Assembly: GCF_024809975.1 (NCBI RefSeq)
Contig: NZ_JANUDY010000006.1
Location: 248,001 to 312,000, forward strand
DNA from: Comamonas sp. BIGb0152
GTDB lineage: Bacteria > Pseudomonadota > Gammaproteobacteria > Burkholderiales > Burkholderiaceae_C
DNA: 64,000 nt
Reading direction: 5' to 3'
The number at the start of each line of letters is the position of its first letter. Within the stretch, counting starts at the first letter, position 1. Positions 1 to 7,007 of this stretch are shown here, one piece after another. Made by a program: the position numbers and the translations under genes. The notes beneath the pieces are model-generated. The model was not told where the DNA came from, did not search any database, and was given only the letters and a program-made list of their open reading frames with translations.

Positions 1-2
1 AC

Positions 3-584
3 ATCCTGGCCTCTGCGCGCCGGGTGATGATCGGCTTTTTGGCGGCCACCGCCGTGGCCGTTCCGCTGGGCATTTTTCTGGGCACCTCGTCGTACGCCCG
101 GGCGGCCTTTGACCCCATCCTGTCGTTCCTGCGGCCGCTGCCCTCGATGAGCTGGATTCCGCTGTCCCTCTTGTGGTTCGGCATCACCGAAACGCAGAAG
201 TACAGCATCGTCTTCATGGGCTGCTTTGCACCCGCGATGGTGTATGTGATCGAGGCCACGCGCAATGTCGATCCGCTCTTGGTGCGCGCCGCGCAAAACC
301 TGGGCGCCAACCGCTGGCAGGTGATGCGGGAAGTCATCCTGCCCGGCAGCCTGTCGCAGATTTTGAGCGGCTTCAAGGTCATCCTGGGCCTGGCCTGGAC
401 CTGCGTGATCGCCGCCGAGCTGGTGGCCGCGCGCGAAGGCCTGGGCTTTCTCATCATGAACGGCAAGGAGTTCTTCCAGACCGAAGTCGTCGTGCTGGGC
501 ATGGTGCTCATCAGCACCACGGTGCTGATCACCGACTTCTTCTTCCGACTGATTGAAAACTGGGTACTGAGGTGGAAACAATGA
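3..584 (+). CDS. ABC transporter permease, SsuC/TauC type (5' end outside window)
   Basis: This is the inner-membrane permease of an ABC importer of the nitrate/sulfonate/taurine (SsuC/TauC) class. The frame is open from the window edge at base 3, so the N-terminus lies outside. What remains is hydrophobic and carries the EAA-type loop that contacts the ATPase (RAAQNLGANRWQVMREV, around bases 286-333). The stop codon overlaps the ATG of the ATPase gene as ATGA at 581-584, which indicates translational coupling. No substrate-binding protein is visible here; it is presumably upstream of the window. The substrate cannot be read from the permease. The FAD oxidoreductase and RidA genes downstream suggest an amine or amino-acid-like compound (inference). 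Confidence 0.9.
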   Translation: MLASARRVMIGFLAATAVAVPLGIFLGTSSYARAAFDPILSFLRPLPSMSWIPLSLLWFGITETQKYSIVFMGCFAPAMVYVIEATRNVDPLLVRAAQNLGANRWQVMREVILPGSLSQILSGFKVILGLAWTCVIAAELVAAREGLGFLIMNGKEFFQTEVVVLGMVLISTTVLITDFFFRLIENWVLRWKQ

Positions 585-1372
585 ACGCGCAACACAAAGG
601 CCCGATGATCTCCATCCAGGGCATCGCCAAGCACTACGGTGATTTCAAGGCGCTCGAACGCGTCGATCTGGAGATTGAAAAAGGCGAGTTCGTCGTGCTG
701 CTGGGCGCCTCGGGCTGCGGCAAATCCACCCTGCTCAACCTGGTCACCGGTTTTGACAAGCCCACCGCCGGCCGCATCGTCGTCAACGGCCGCGAGGTCA
801 ACAAGGTCGATCCGCACTGCGGCATGGTGTTCCAGCAATACGCACTCTTCCCCTGGCTCACGGTGCTCGACAACGTCGCCTTTGGCCTGAAGATGAAGGG
901 CATTGCCAAGGCCGAGCGCCTGGATGTTGCGCGCCGCTTTATCGACATGGTGGGCCTGCAGGGCTTTGAGGACCGATACCCCAATGCGCTGTCGGGCGGC
1001 ATGCGCCAGCGCGTCTCCATCGCCCGGGTGCTCGCCAATGACCCCGATGTGATCCTGCTTGACGAGCCCTTTGCCGCCTTGGATGCGATGACCCGCCAGG
1101 TGCTGCAGGACGAGTTGCTGCAGATCTACGAAAAGAGCAAGAAGACCATCATCTTCATCACCCACTCCATCGACGAGGCACTGCTGCTGTCCACCCGCAT
1201 GCTCATCATGAGCGCGCGGCCCGGCCGCGTGGTCACCGACATCCGCAACGACCTGCCTATGCCGCGCAATGCGCAGGTCCAGCTCTCGCCGCGCTACAAC
1301 GAGCTCAAGGGCCAGATCTGGGACACCGTGCAGTCCGAGGTCATGCGCAGCCTGCAGGCCACCCGCCACTAA
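581..1372 (+). CDS. ABC transporter ATP-binding protein, SsuB/TauB type
   Basis: This cytoplasmic ATPase energises the adjoining permease. With the ATG at 581 it has 263 residues, normal for the family. It shows Walker A GASGCGKST (residues 42-50), a Q-loop within GMVFQQYALFPW (81-92), the LSGG signature (137-140), Walker B VILLDEP (157-163) and the H-loop histidine 195. A GTG at 572 would add three residues, but the ATG at 581 forms an ATGA overlap with the permease stop and is preferred. FPWLTVLDNVAFGL is typical of nitrate/sulfonate/taurine ATPases. The oxidoreductase gene follows after 13 bases, so all are probably one transcript. Confidence 0.93.
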   Translation: MNAQHKGPMISIQGIAKHYGDFKALERVDLEIEKGEFVVLLGASGCGKSTLLNLVTGFDKPTAGRIVVNGREVNKVDPHCGMVFQQYALFPWLTVLDNVAFGLKMKGIAKAERLDVARRFIDMVGLQGFEDRYPNALSGGMRQRVSIARVLANDPDVILLDEPFAALDAMTRQVLQDELLQIYEKSKKTIIFITHSIDEALLLSTRMLIMSARPGRVVTDIRNDLPMPRNAQVQLSPRYNELKGQIWDTVQSEVMRSLQATRH

Positions 1373-1385
1373 CCACCACCATCCC

Positions 1386-2690
1386 ATGTCCAAGCAACCT
1401 ACTTTCCCGAGCTACCAAGCGGGCTCGGGCTGGAATACCTTGCTCCCCAAAAGGCAGGCCAAAACCCAGGCCCCCACGGAGCGGCACTTTGATGCCATCG
1501 TGATCGGCGCCGGCGTCACCGGCCTGGCCGCTGCCCGGCGCATCGCCGAGCTGGAGCCCCAGGCCCGCGTGCTGCTGCTCGATGCCAGCACCGTGGGCGA
1601 CGGCTCCTCGGGCCGCAACTCCGGCTTTTTGATCAACCTGCCGCACAACACCGGCATGTCCGGCCATGGCAGCCCCATCGAGGTGGCGCGCAAGCAGATT
1701 GCGCTCTACAACACGGGGCTGGCCTGGCTCAAAGCGCTGATCGACCAGCACCAGATCGACTGCGGCTGGAACCCCGTGGGCAAGTACCATGCGGCCGCCA
1801 CGGCCGATGGCGCAGCCCGCCTCAAAAGCACCCTCAAGCAATACCAGCAATGGGGCGTGCCCTATACCGAGCTGGGGCGCGATGCACTGCAACACCGCTT
1901 GGGCACCACGCACTACCACTACGGCTACCACTCGGACAACAACGTCTTTGTGCAACCCGCCGCCCTGGTGCGCGGCCTGGCAGACAGCCTGCCCGCCAAT
2001 GTCCAGCTCTGGGAGGGCGAGCCGGTGCTGTCGCTGCAGGAGGGCCAGCCCCACACCGTGCACACGGCCACGGCCAGGCTGACCTCGGCGCGCATCGTCA
2101 TCGCCAACAACGGCTTTGCCCGCAAGCTCGGCTTTGCGCGTGACCGGGTGTTCACCATCTACACCTACGCGGGCCTGACCGAGCAGTTGGACGGGGAGGC
2201 GCTGCAACAACTGGGCCCTGAGCCGGAATGGGGCGTGATCCCCGCCAACCGCCTGGGCACCACCTTGCGCAAGGTGGCGAGCGGGCGCTTTATGGTGCGC
2301 AGCGCCTATTCGTATGACCGCGAAGAGCCGCTCGCCGATGTGCGCAAAGCGCTGCAGGCCTGCTACCAGATGCGCTACCCGCAGATGCGCTCGCATGCGC
2401 TGCCGTTGGTATGGGGTGGGGTGACAGCACTCACCCGCAACGGCGCGCTGTACTTTGGCCAGATCAGCCCCGGCCTCTACATCTCCATCGGCTGCAATGG
2501 CGCGGGCATGCTCAAGGGCAGCATGTTCGGCAAGCTCTTGGGGGAGATGGCCTGCGGCCAGCAATCGCCCCAGCTGGCCGATGCGCTGGGCTTTGAGCGC
2601 CCCACTTGGCTGCCGCCCGAGCCGCTGCGCCGCATGGCGATTGTCAGCACCATCCACTACCAAAAGTACAAGGCCGGCATTGAACGTTAG
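1386..2690 (+). CDS. FAD-dependent oxidoreductase, DAO / amine-oxidase-like family
   Basis: The predicted 434-residue flavoenzyme belongs to the D-amino-acid-oxidase fold (DAO family). It has an N-terminal Rossmann dinucleotide motif GAGVTGL (residues 41-47) and the GSSGRNSGF segment (73-81) seen in gamma-glutamylputrescine-oxidase-like enzymes. The C-terminal GCNGAGMLKGS region fits the second FAD-contacting loop. It probably oxidises a C-N bond of a small amine or amino acid to an imine. The frame is open upstream to 1269, but that part overlaps the ATPase gene; the ATG at 1386 starts the recognisable protein. A RidA gene lies 49 bases downstream. RidA proteins hydrolyse enamines/imines made by such oxidases, which supports a shared pathway. 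The substrate is unknown. Confidence 0.88.
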   Translation: MSKQPTFPSYQAGSGWNTLLPKRQAKTQAPTERHFDAIVIGAGVTGLAAARRIAELEPQARVLLLDASTVGDGSSGRNSGFLINLPHNTGMSGHGSPIEVARKQIALYNTGLAWLKALIDQHQIDCGWNPVGKYHAAATADGAARLKSTLKQYQQWGVPYTELGRDALQHRLGTTHYHYGYHSDNNVFVQPAALVRGLADSLPANVQLWEGEPVLSLQEGQPHTVHTATARLTSARIVIANNGFARKLGFARDRVFTIYTYAGLTEQLDGEALQQLGPEPEWGVIPANRLGTTLRKVASGRFMVRSAYSYDREEPLADVRKALQACYQMRYPQMRSHALPLVWGGVTALTRNGALYFGQISPGLYISIGCNGAGMLKGSMFGKLLGEMACGQQSPQLADALGFERPTWLPPEPLRRMAIVSTIHYQKYKAGIER

Positions 2691-2739
2691 CGCCCCGCCA
2701 CCAGGCACTGGCCTTTGCAAACATTGAGGAGAACACCCC

Positions 2740-3159
2740 ATGTCCAACACGAACACACACACCAACTCCAACACCAACACCAACTCCAACACCAACACAA
2801 GCACCAACACCATCACCCGCATGGGCGGCAACCACCGCATGTCCCAGGTCGTGCGGCACGACCACACCTTGTACCTGGCCGGCCAGGTTGCCGACAAAGT
2901 CGATGTCGGCATCAGCGGCCAGACCGAAGAAGTGCTGGCCAAGATCGACCGCCTGCTGGCCGAGCATGGCAGCCACAAAGAGCGCATCCTCAGCTGCCAG
3001 ATCTACCTGGCCGATATGCGCCATTTCGCCGAGATGAATGCCGTCTGGGACCAGTGGGTCGCCGCTGGCCATGCCCCGGCCCGCGCAACGGTAGAAGCCC
3101 GCCTGGCCAGCCCGGCCAAGCTGATCGAGATCTGCGTGGTGGCTGGCGCAGGGGGCTGA
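2740..3159 (+). CDS. RidA family (YjgF/UK114) enamine/imine deaminase with Asn/Thr-repeat N-terminus
   Basis: This 139-residue protein matches the RidA family from about residue 30 on (RMSQVVRHDHTLYLAGQV through the C-terminal ARLASPAKLIEICVVA). RidA hydrolyses reactive enamine/imine intermediates released by PLP or flavin enzymes. The start at 2740 is supported by an AGGAG ribosome site 9-13 bases upstream. Residues 2-24 are almost only Asn, Thr and Ser, encoded by a hexanucleotide-type repeat including a perfect 18-bp tandem duplication. Family members normally begin at about the position of residue 28, so this tail is an addition. The ARATVEARLA segment contains the Arg expected for substrate carboxylate binding. 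The gene is last in the importer/oxidoreductase cluster. Confidence 0.9.
   Translation: MSNTNTHTNSNTNTNSNTNTSTNTITRMGGNHRMSQVVRHDHTLYLAGQVADKVDVGISGQTEEVLAKIDRLLAEHGSHKERILSCQIYLADMRHFAEMNAVWDQWVAAGHAPARATVEARLASPAKLIEICVVAGAGG
2761..2796 (+). repeat. Perfect 18-bp tandem duplication in the RidA 5' end
   Basis: Bases 2761-2778 and 2779-2796 are identical copies of ACCAACTCCAACACCAAC, itself made of hexamer-like ACCAAC/TCCAAC units. Each copy encodes Thr-Asn-Ser-Asn-Thr-Asn. Related imperfect units continue to about 2810. Changes in copy number would keep the reading frame. Confidence 0.95.
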
Positions 3160-3327
3160 GCCACCGCCGCGCCCCCTGCTCAAGGCTTCTTCATGGCCCA
3201 GACAGTTGCTGCCGTTGGTTGCTGCCGTTGCAGACGGCCTCCGTGGCAGGGCGCAGGGGGTGGCGGCAAAAAGAAGAACCAGCCGACTTGTCTGTTGGCT
3301 GGCTCTATTACCTGGCACCCATTAGGC

Positions 3328-3369
3328 AGTGCATATTACTCAGTGCTTATTACCCAGTGCTTATTACCC
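3328..3369. repeat. Three tandem 14-bp repeats in the 3160-3510 intergenic stretch
   Basis: Copies lie at 3328-3341 (AGTGCATATTACTC), 3342-3355 and 3356-3369 (both AGTGCTTATTACCC). The 351-base stretch 3160-3510 between the RidA gene and the convergent small secreted protein holds no other recognisable gene; short open frames there look non-coding. Confidence 0.9.
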
Positions 3370-3510
3370 GAAATCGATTATCGGCACCATGCCCTTGCCA
3401 ACCGGGATTGGCGCCTGGGTAGCCTTATCTGCGCAAACGATGCGGAAATATTTTCTAACGGGTTTTCAGCGCCATGAATGGATTCACAGGACCATCACCT
3501 GTCTTTGGTC

Positions 3511-3900
3511 TCAAAAATAGTGGGGTTCTCTCGATAATCGCACCATGGGCTGCGGGAGGGCATCAGCCCTGAGGCTGCTGACTTGGGTGGGATCGCTCTG
3601 GGAAGGCATCGCAGGCTGGCTATCCCCCGTCAACAAGGAGGTATCGCATACTTTGGCAATCGCCAAACTCTCTCCATCCTTCTGAATCAGCAAGCCCGCA
3701 TGGGGACAGCTGCCCGGTTGGCAGGCTTGGCTGAGGGCGATCCCCTCTGCCGTTTGCTGAGCAGCGACCTCAGCCTCCATGCAAGTGCTATCTGGCTGAG
3801 GCCATGGCCCGCCCTCCAGGGCAAGCGCAGGCCCACTTTGCGCCCCCGCCCATTGGCTGAACAGCAAAGCCGCTGCCACAGTAATTGATCGCATAGACAT
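3511..3900 (-). CDS. Hypothetical exported protein, 129 aa
   Basis: I do not recognise this protein. It begins with a convincing Sec signal peptide (Met-Ser-Met-Arg, then a hydrophobic ITVAAALLFSQWAGA core; probable cleavage after WAGA-Q, near residue 20). The mature part is acidic and Pro/Gln/Ser-rich with four cysteines (residues 41, 60, 65 and 85), which could form two disulfides in the periplasm. The start is well supported by GGAGGTGA five bases before the ATG. Upstream DNA becomes AT-rich, as expected for a promoter. It stands alone, convergent with the RidA gene, so its context gives no functional clue. Confidence 0.6.
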   Translation of the reverse strand: MSMRSITVAAALLFSQWAGAQSGPALALEGGPWPQPDSTCMEAEVAAQQTAEGIALSQACQPGSCPHAGLLIQKDGESLAIAKVCDTSLLTGDSQPAMPSQSDPTQVSSLRADALPQPMVRLSREPHYF

Positions 3901-4658
3901 AAGTCACCTCCATTTCAAATGAACTCCCAACGAGGAGGACTGAATAATAGAGGATTGCAAATTTCAAGTGCCCATAATAATTGTCTGAAATTGCAATTTA
4001 ACAAATAAGATTAATATCTCAATATATTCATCCGGCAAATCAACAATCAACAAAGGCTTTAGCAAATACCAGCGCGCTCAGCCAGGGTGGTTCTGTCAGA
4101 CGCCATTTTTTCTCAGCGCTGTTTCCAAGCATCTGCGCTTTGGCAGCAACCAGGGCCACGCTGCGGATTGCCCAAGCCCGTGGCCAGGCCCAGCCAGGGA
4201 CTTGCAGAGCGGCCCCTGGGCATTCACCCCCTTGGATGCGCCCAGAGGGCTGGGGCAAAAGCAGGGGTGGATCAGGATCGATTGATTCCCCGAACCCCTC
4301 GGCCAGTGTTGCCCCCATCTCTGTGGCCACCGCTGACAAATGCACACTTGCATTGGCAGCGTCAATCCTCAAATTAGGGGTAATTACTCATTCTCTTTAT
4401 TATTTTTCCCTGTAAAGACGGGCTAAATATTGCCTATTGACACAGATCAATAATACGCACGGTCCTCTAGCTTTTGACAATCATTGACAAATGTTAATGG
4501 GCACACACTTCGGCAAAAAGCATCTAACAGCAGACTTTCTTCATAGAAATCATCATCAATTACTAATATGAGAGGATTTGTATAGTAATTTTTACATCTC
4601 TTATAACTATGATAGAAATGCTCATCATAAATTTAAATAGTTAAAAAGAGGTGCGCGC
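3901..4658. other. Intergenic region: AT-rich flanks around a GC-rich island
   Basis: No gene is called in these 758 bases. Bases 3940-4040 and 4380-4658 are AT-rich and serve as upstream regions of the divergent genes at 3900 (minus) and 4659 (plus). Bases about 4045-4375 are GC-rich with short open frames on both strands but without ribosome sites or recognisable protein features; this may be a decayed fragment. Two TTGACAA direct repeats at 4474-4480 and 4484-4490 are possible promoter or regulator elements for the gene at 4659. Confidence 0.5.
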
Positions 4659-5918
4659 ATGAAACTAGGAAAACTGTTGGCGGGGATGCTGCTCAGCGTG
4701 CCGGCTATCGTTTTGGCCCAGGCCAATATCGACAACGGCACCCTGCGGGTGGGGGTGCGTGCAGACGGCGCGCTGATGCCGCAGGAGATATCGCCGCTGA
4801 CCGGCATTACTTATTTGGCCAGTGGTGCCGATGGCCTGACACCGGGTTGCGCCTGTGAAGCCTGGGGCATCGCCGATACGGTGAGCAATACCTCCGGATT
4901 TACGGGCTCCAGTGTGGGCACGATCGGCATCACGTCTGAGTCTTTCACCGCTACGGCTACGACCGCTACCGCCGTGGCCAATGCCTTTGGCACCTTCCGC
5001 GTTACCCACGCTTTTGCGCCTTCTTCGGCCACCAACCATATTTACGAAGTCAAGGTCACCATCGAGAACATCTCTTCCGCACCGGTCGAGGCCTTGTATG
5101 GCCGCGCGATGGACTGGGATGTGTTCCCCACGGAGTTCAACGAGTACACCACCCTCCAGCGCGGCAGCAGCACGGCGCTGGTCTTCTCCAGCGACAACGG
5201 CTTCCATACCGCCGACCCGCTGGAGCTCGACTCGGGCATTTTGTTTGTCGACCAGGATGTGGTGGACAGCGGCCCCGAGGACCACGGCGCGCACTTCCGC
5301 TTCAACTTCGGCACCATCGCCCCCGGTGCCAAGGTGGAGTTCACCATCGGCTACGGTGCGGCGGGCAACCAGGTCGATGCGCTGGCAGCCTTGGCCGCCT
5401 TTGGCGCCGAGGCCTATTCACTGGGCAAGCCCAGCGAGAACCCCCCCGGCACCCCCAACACCGATGGCACGCCCAACACCTTTATCTTTGCCTTTAAAGG
5501 CATTGGCGGTGTGCAGCTGATTGGTGTCGATGCCGTCAACGACGCGGCACCGGCCATCACCCGCCCGGCCAGCGGCACGGTGCCTGCCATCAATGTGCTG
5601 ACGAACGACACGGTCGATGCCGCCCCGGCGACCACCAGCAATGTGGCCTTGACGGCGGTGGGCACCTGGCCTGCCGGCATCACGGTCACGCCGGATGGCA
5701 ATGTGCTGATCGGCGCGACGGCCACGCCTGGCTCGTATACCGTGAGCTACCAGATTTGCAGCACGGTGCAGGCGACGCAATGCGACACGGCTACGGTTAC
5801 TTTGGAGGTGACGGCGCCGGTGGTGGTCGTGCCCAAGGCGGTGCCGGTGGGGCATCCGTTGGTGTTGGCTGGGCTGGGCTTGTTGTTGCTGGGTGTGGCG
5901 CGCCGCAAGCTGGTTTGA
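4659..5918 (+). CDS. Secreted protein with CTERM-like C-terminal sorting signal, 419 aa
   Basis: The protein starts with a signal peptide (MKLGKLLAGMLLSVPAIVLAQ, about 20 residues) after the ribosome site AAGAGGTG. Residues about 22-290 form an acidic, Thr/Gly-rich beta-type domain I do not recognise. Residues about 293-390 resemble an Ig-like or cadherin-type linker domain (VNDAAP...VLTNDTVDAAP...YTVSYQICS). The end has the three-part layout of PEP/IPTL-CTERM signals: a short Pro-containing motif (PVGHP), a hydrophobic helix (LVLAGLGLLLLGVA) and a basic tail (RRK). Such tails direct proteins to exosortase-like processing at the inner membrane. No exosortase is in this window. An intrinsic terminator follows the stop. 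The function is unknown; surface location is likely. Confidence 0.65.
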   Translation: MKLGKLLAGMLLSVPAIVLAQANIDNGTLRVGVRADGALMPQEISPLTGITYLASGADGLTPGCACEAWGIADTVSNTSGFTGSSVGTIGITSESFTATATTATAVANAFGTFRVTHAFAPSSATNHIYEVKVTIENISSAPVEALYGRAMDWDVFPTEFNEYTTLQRGSSTALVFSSDNGFHTADPLELDSGILFVDQDVVDSGPEDHGAHFRFNFGTIAPGAKVEFTIGYGAAGNQVDALAALAAFGAEAYSLGKPSENPPGTPNTDGTPNTFIFAFKGIGGVQLIGVDAVNDAAPAITRPASGTVPAINVLTNDTVDAAPATTSNVALTAVGTWPAGITVTPDGNVLIGATATPGSYTVSYQICSTVQATQCDTATVTLEVTAPVVVVPKAVPVGHPLVLAGLGLLLLGVARRKLV

Positions 5919-5926
5919 TTGCTGCT

Positions 5927-5942
5927 CTATCTATATAGATAG
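5927..5942. repeat. Perfect 16-bp palindrome
   Basis: CTATCTATATAGATAG is a perfect inverted repeat 8 bases after the stop of the CTERM-like gene and 13 bases before its terminator. Its role is unknown; it may be a protein-binding site or part of the transcript end structure. Confidence 0.7.
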
Positions 5943-5955
5943 GGACTGCGTCTTG

Positions 5956-5988
5956 ATGCCCCTTGGCTTTTGCTGGGGGCATTTTTTA
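5956..5988 (+). terminator. Rho-independent terminator after the CTERM-like gene
   Basis: Stem ATGCCCC (5956-5962) pairs with GGGGCAT (5976-5982) and is followed by a run of six T residues ending at 5987. It lies 38 bases after the stop codon. Confidence 0.8.
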
Positions 5989-6049
5989 TGGTTTTCGTTT
6001 TGGTGGCGGCCATGCTTTTGCATAGGCCTGCGGCGCTGCATAGTTTTGC

Positions 6050-6398
6050 TGGCCGGATTTCGCCCGGCGGGCGAGGTACTTTTCTTGGCGACCAAGAAAA
6101 GTACCCAAAAGAAGGTCGCCCCTGCTGACTGCGACCCTTCGCGTTGCGAAGGGCAACCTGTGTCGTGGCGTTTGTGGGGTGTGCCGCGAAACTCACTACG
6201 CGCCAAAGGCGCTCCGTTCGAACAGACGCGGCAAGCTAGTTGACGAAGCGCTGGCACTCTGCGGTGCCAGCGCCACCCCACAAACACCACGCCCCAGGCG
6301 CATGCAAAAGGGGGGATGCAACCAGACATCCAAACAGCCAACAGCCGACACGCCATCGCTGCGCTCGGCCAGTTTTGGGGACCGAGCGAAGCGATGGC
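6050..6398. repeat. Dispersed hairpin-rich repeat element
   Basis: This non-coding stretch is a mosaic of strong inverted repeats: 13-bp arms with a 3-base loop at 6076-6104 (GTACTTTTCTTGG / CCAAGAAAAGTAC), CCCTTCGC/GCGAAGGG at 6135-6153, GCGCTGGCA/TGCCAGCGC at 6248-6273, and 17-bp arms with one mismatch at 6352-6368 and 6382-6398. From memory, the GTACTTTTCTTGG hairpin block occurs in many copies in Comamonadaceae and other proteobacterial genomes and is often mis-annotated as short proteins. It abuts the truncated LysR gene. Exact ends cannot be set without other copies. Confidence 0.65.
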
Positions 6399-6900
6399 CC
6401 GAGTCAGTGACACCCTGGCCCAGGCGATCTCGCAAGGGGATGCCGATATCGCGGTGGGCCTGCATTTCGACACCCCTGCGCATGTGGAGTCGCGCCTGAT
6501 CACCAGCGATGAGATCGTGGTCGCCGTCTCCAAGCACCACCCGCTGGCGCAGCAAAGCAAGCTGTATTGGCGCGACCTCAAGGACCAGTCTTTGGTGGTG
6601 CTGCGCCGGGGCGGCACCTACGACATGATTGCCGAGGTGCTGCAGGAGCAAGGCGTGGATGTCAACGGCCCGCAAAACCTGTTGTCCATCGAATCGCTGT
6701 ATGCCGTGGTGCACAGCGATTTGAAGATCGGCGTGATCTCTGCGCTCAGCAAACAGGCGCACTTTGACCAGGAGCTGTGCTACCTGCCGGTGAGCCGGCC
6801 GCAGTTGGCCAGAAAAATTTGCCTGATGAAGCACGGCAAGCAGGCTGACACGCCGCTGCTGGTGCAAACCTTCTGGGATATGCTCTGCGAAGCGCTCTGA
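6316..6900 (+). pseudogene. Truncated LysR-family regulator (effector-binding domain only)
   Basis: From about base 6394 (MARVSDTLAQAISQGDADIAVG) to the stop at 6900 the frame encodes a typical LysR substrate-binding domain. It includes the SDEIVVAVSKHHPLA strand-turn and the SIESLYAVVHSDLKIGVISA segment, and the end of the family fold is present. The roughly 90-residue N-terminal winged helix-turn-helix and linker are missing. Upstream, in the same frame, the sequence is the hairpin-rich repeat, so the first about 26 residues are repeat-derived. The gene has most likely lost its 5' part through insertion or recombination at this repeat, and it cannot bind DNA as a normal LysR protein. No ribosome site supports translation. 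Confidence 0.8.
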
Positions 6901-7007
6901 GCCTGCCCCTGCGTAAACACTGCATAGGCATCTGCATAGAACCCCAGCATGGGATTCCATGCGCTACTCAGCAGCCCAGCGCGCCAGCGCCGCAGCCCGC
7001 GCCTGCT

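Noticed and set aside
1341..2987. Minus-strand open frame of 548 codons over the oxidoreductase gene
   Set aside because: Shadow of the FAD oxidoreductase, which has clear motifs and start context.
4040..4372. Minus-strand frame of 110 codons in the GC-rich island
   Set aside because: No ribosome site, no recognisable features and an equally open frame on the other strand; could be a decayed fragment but not supported as a gene.
5931..6617. Minus-strand 228-codon frame over the hairpin repeat and LysR remnant
   Set aside because: It passes through a terminator, the repeat hairpins and the LysR remnant in antisense; this kind of peptide is a known artefact of dispersed repeats.
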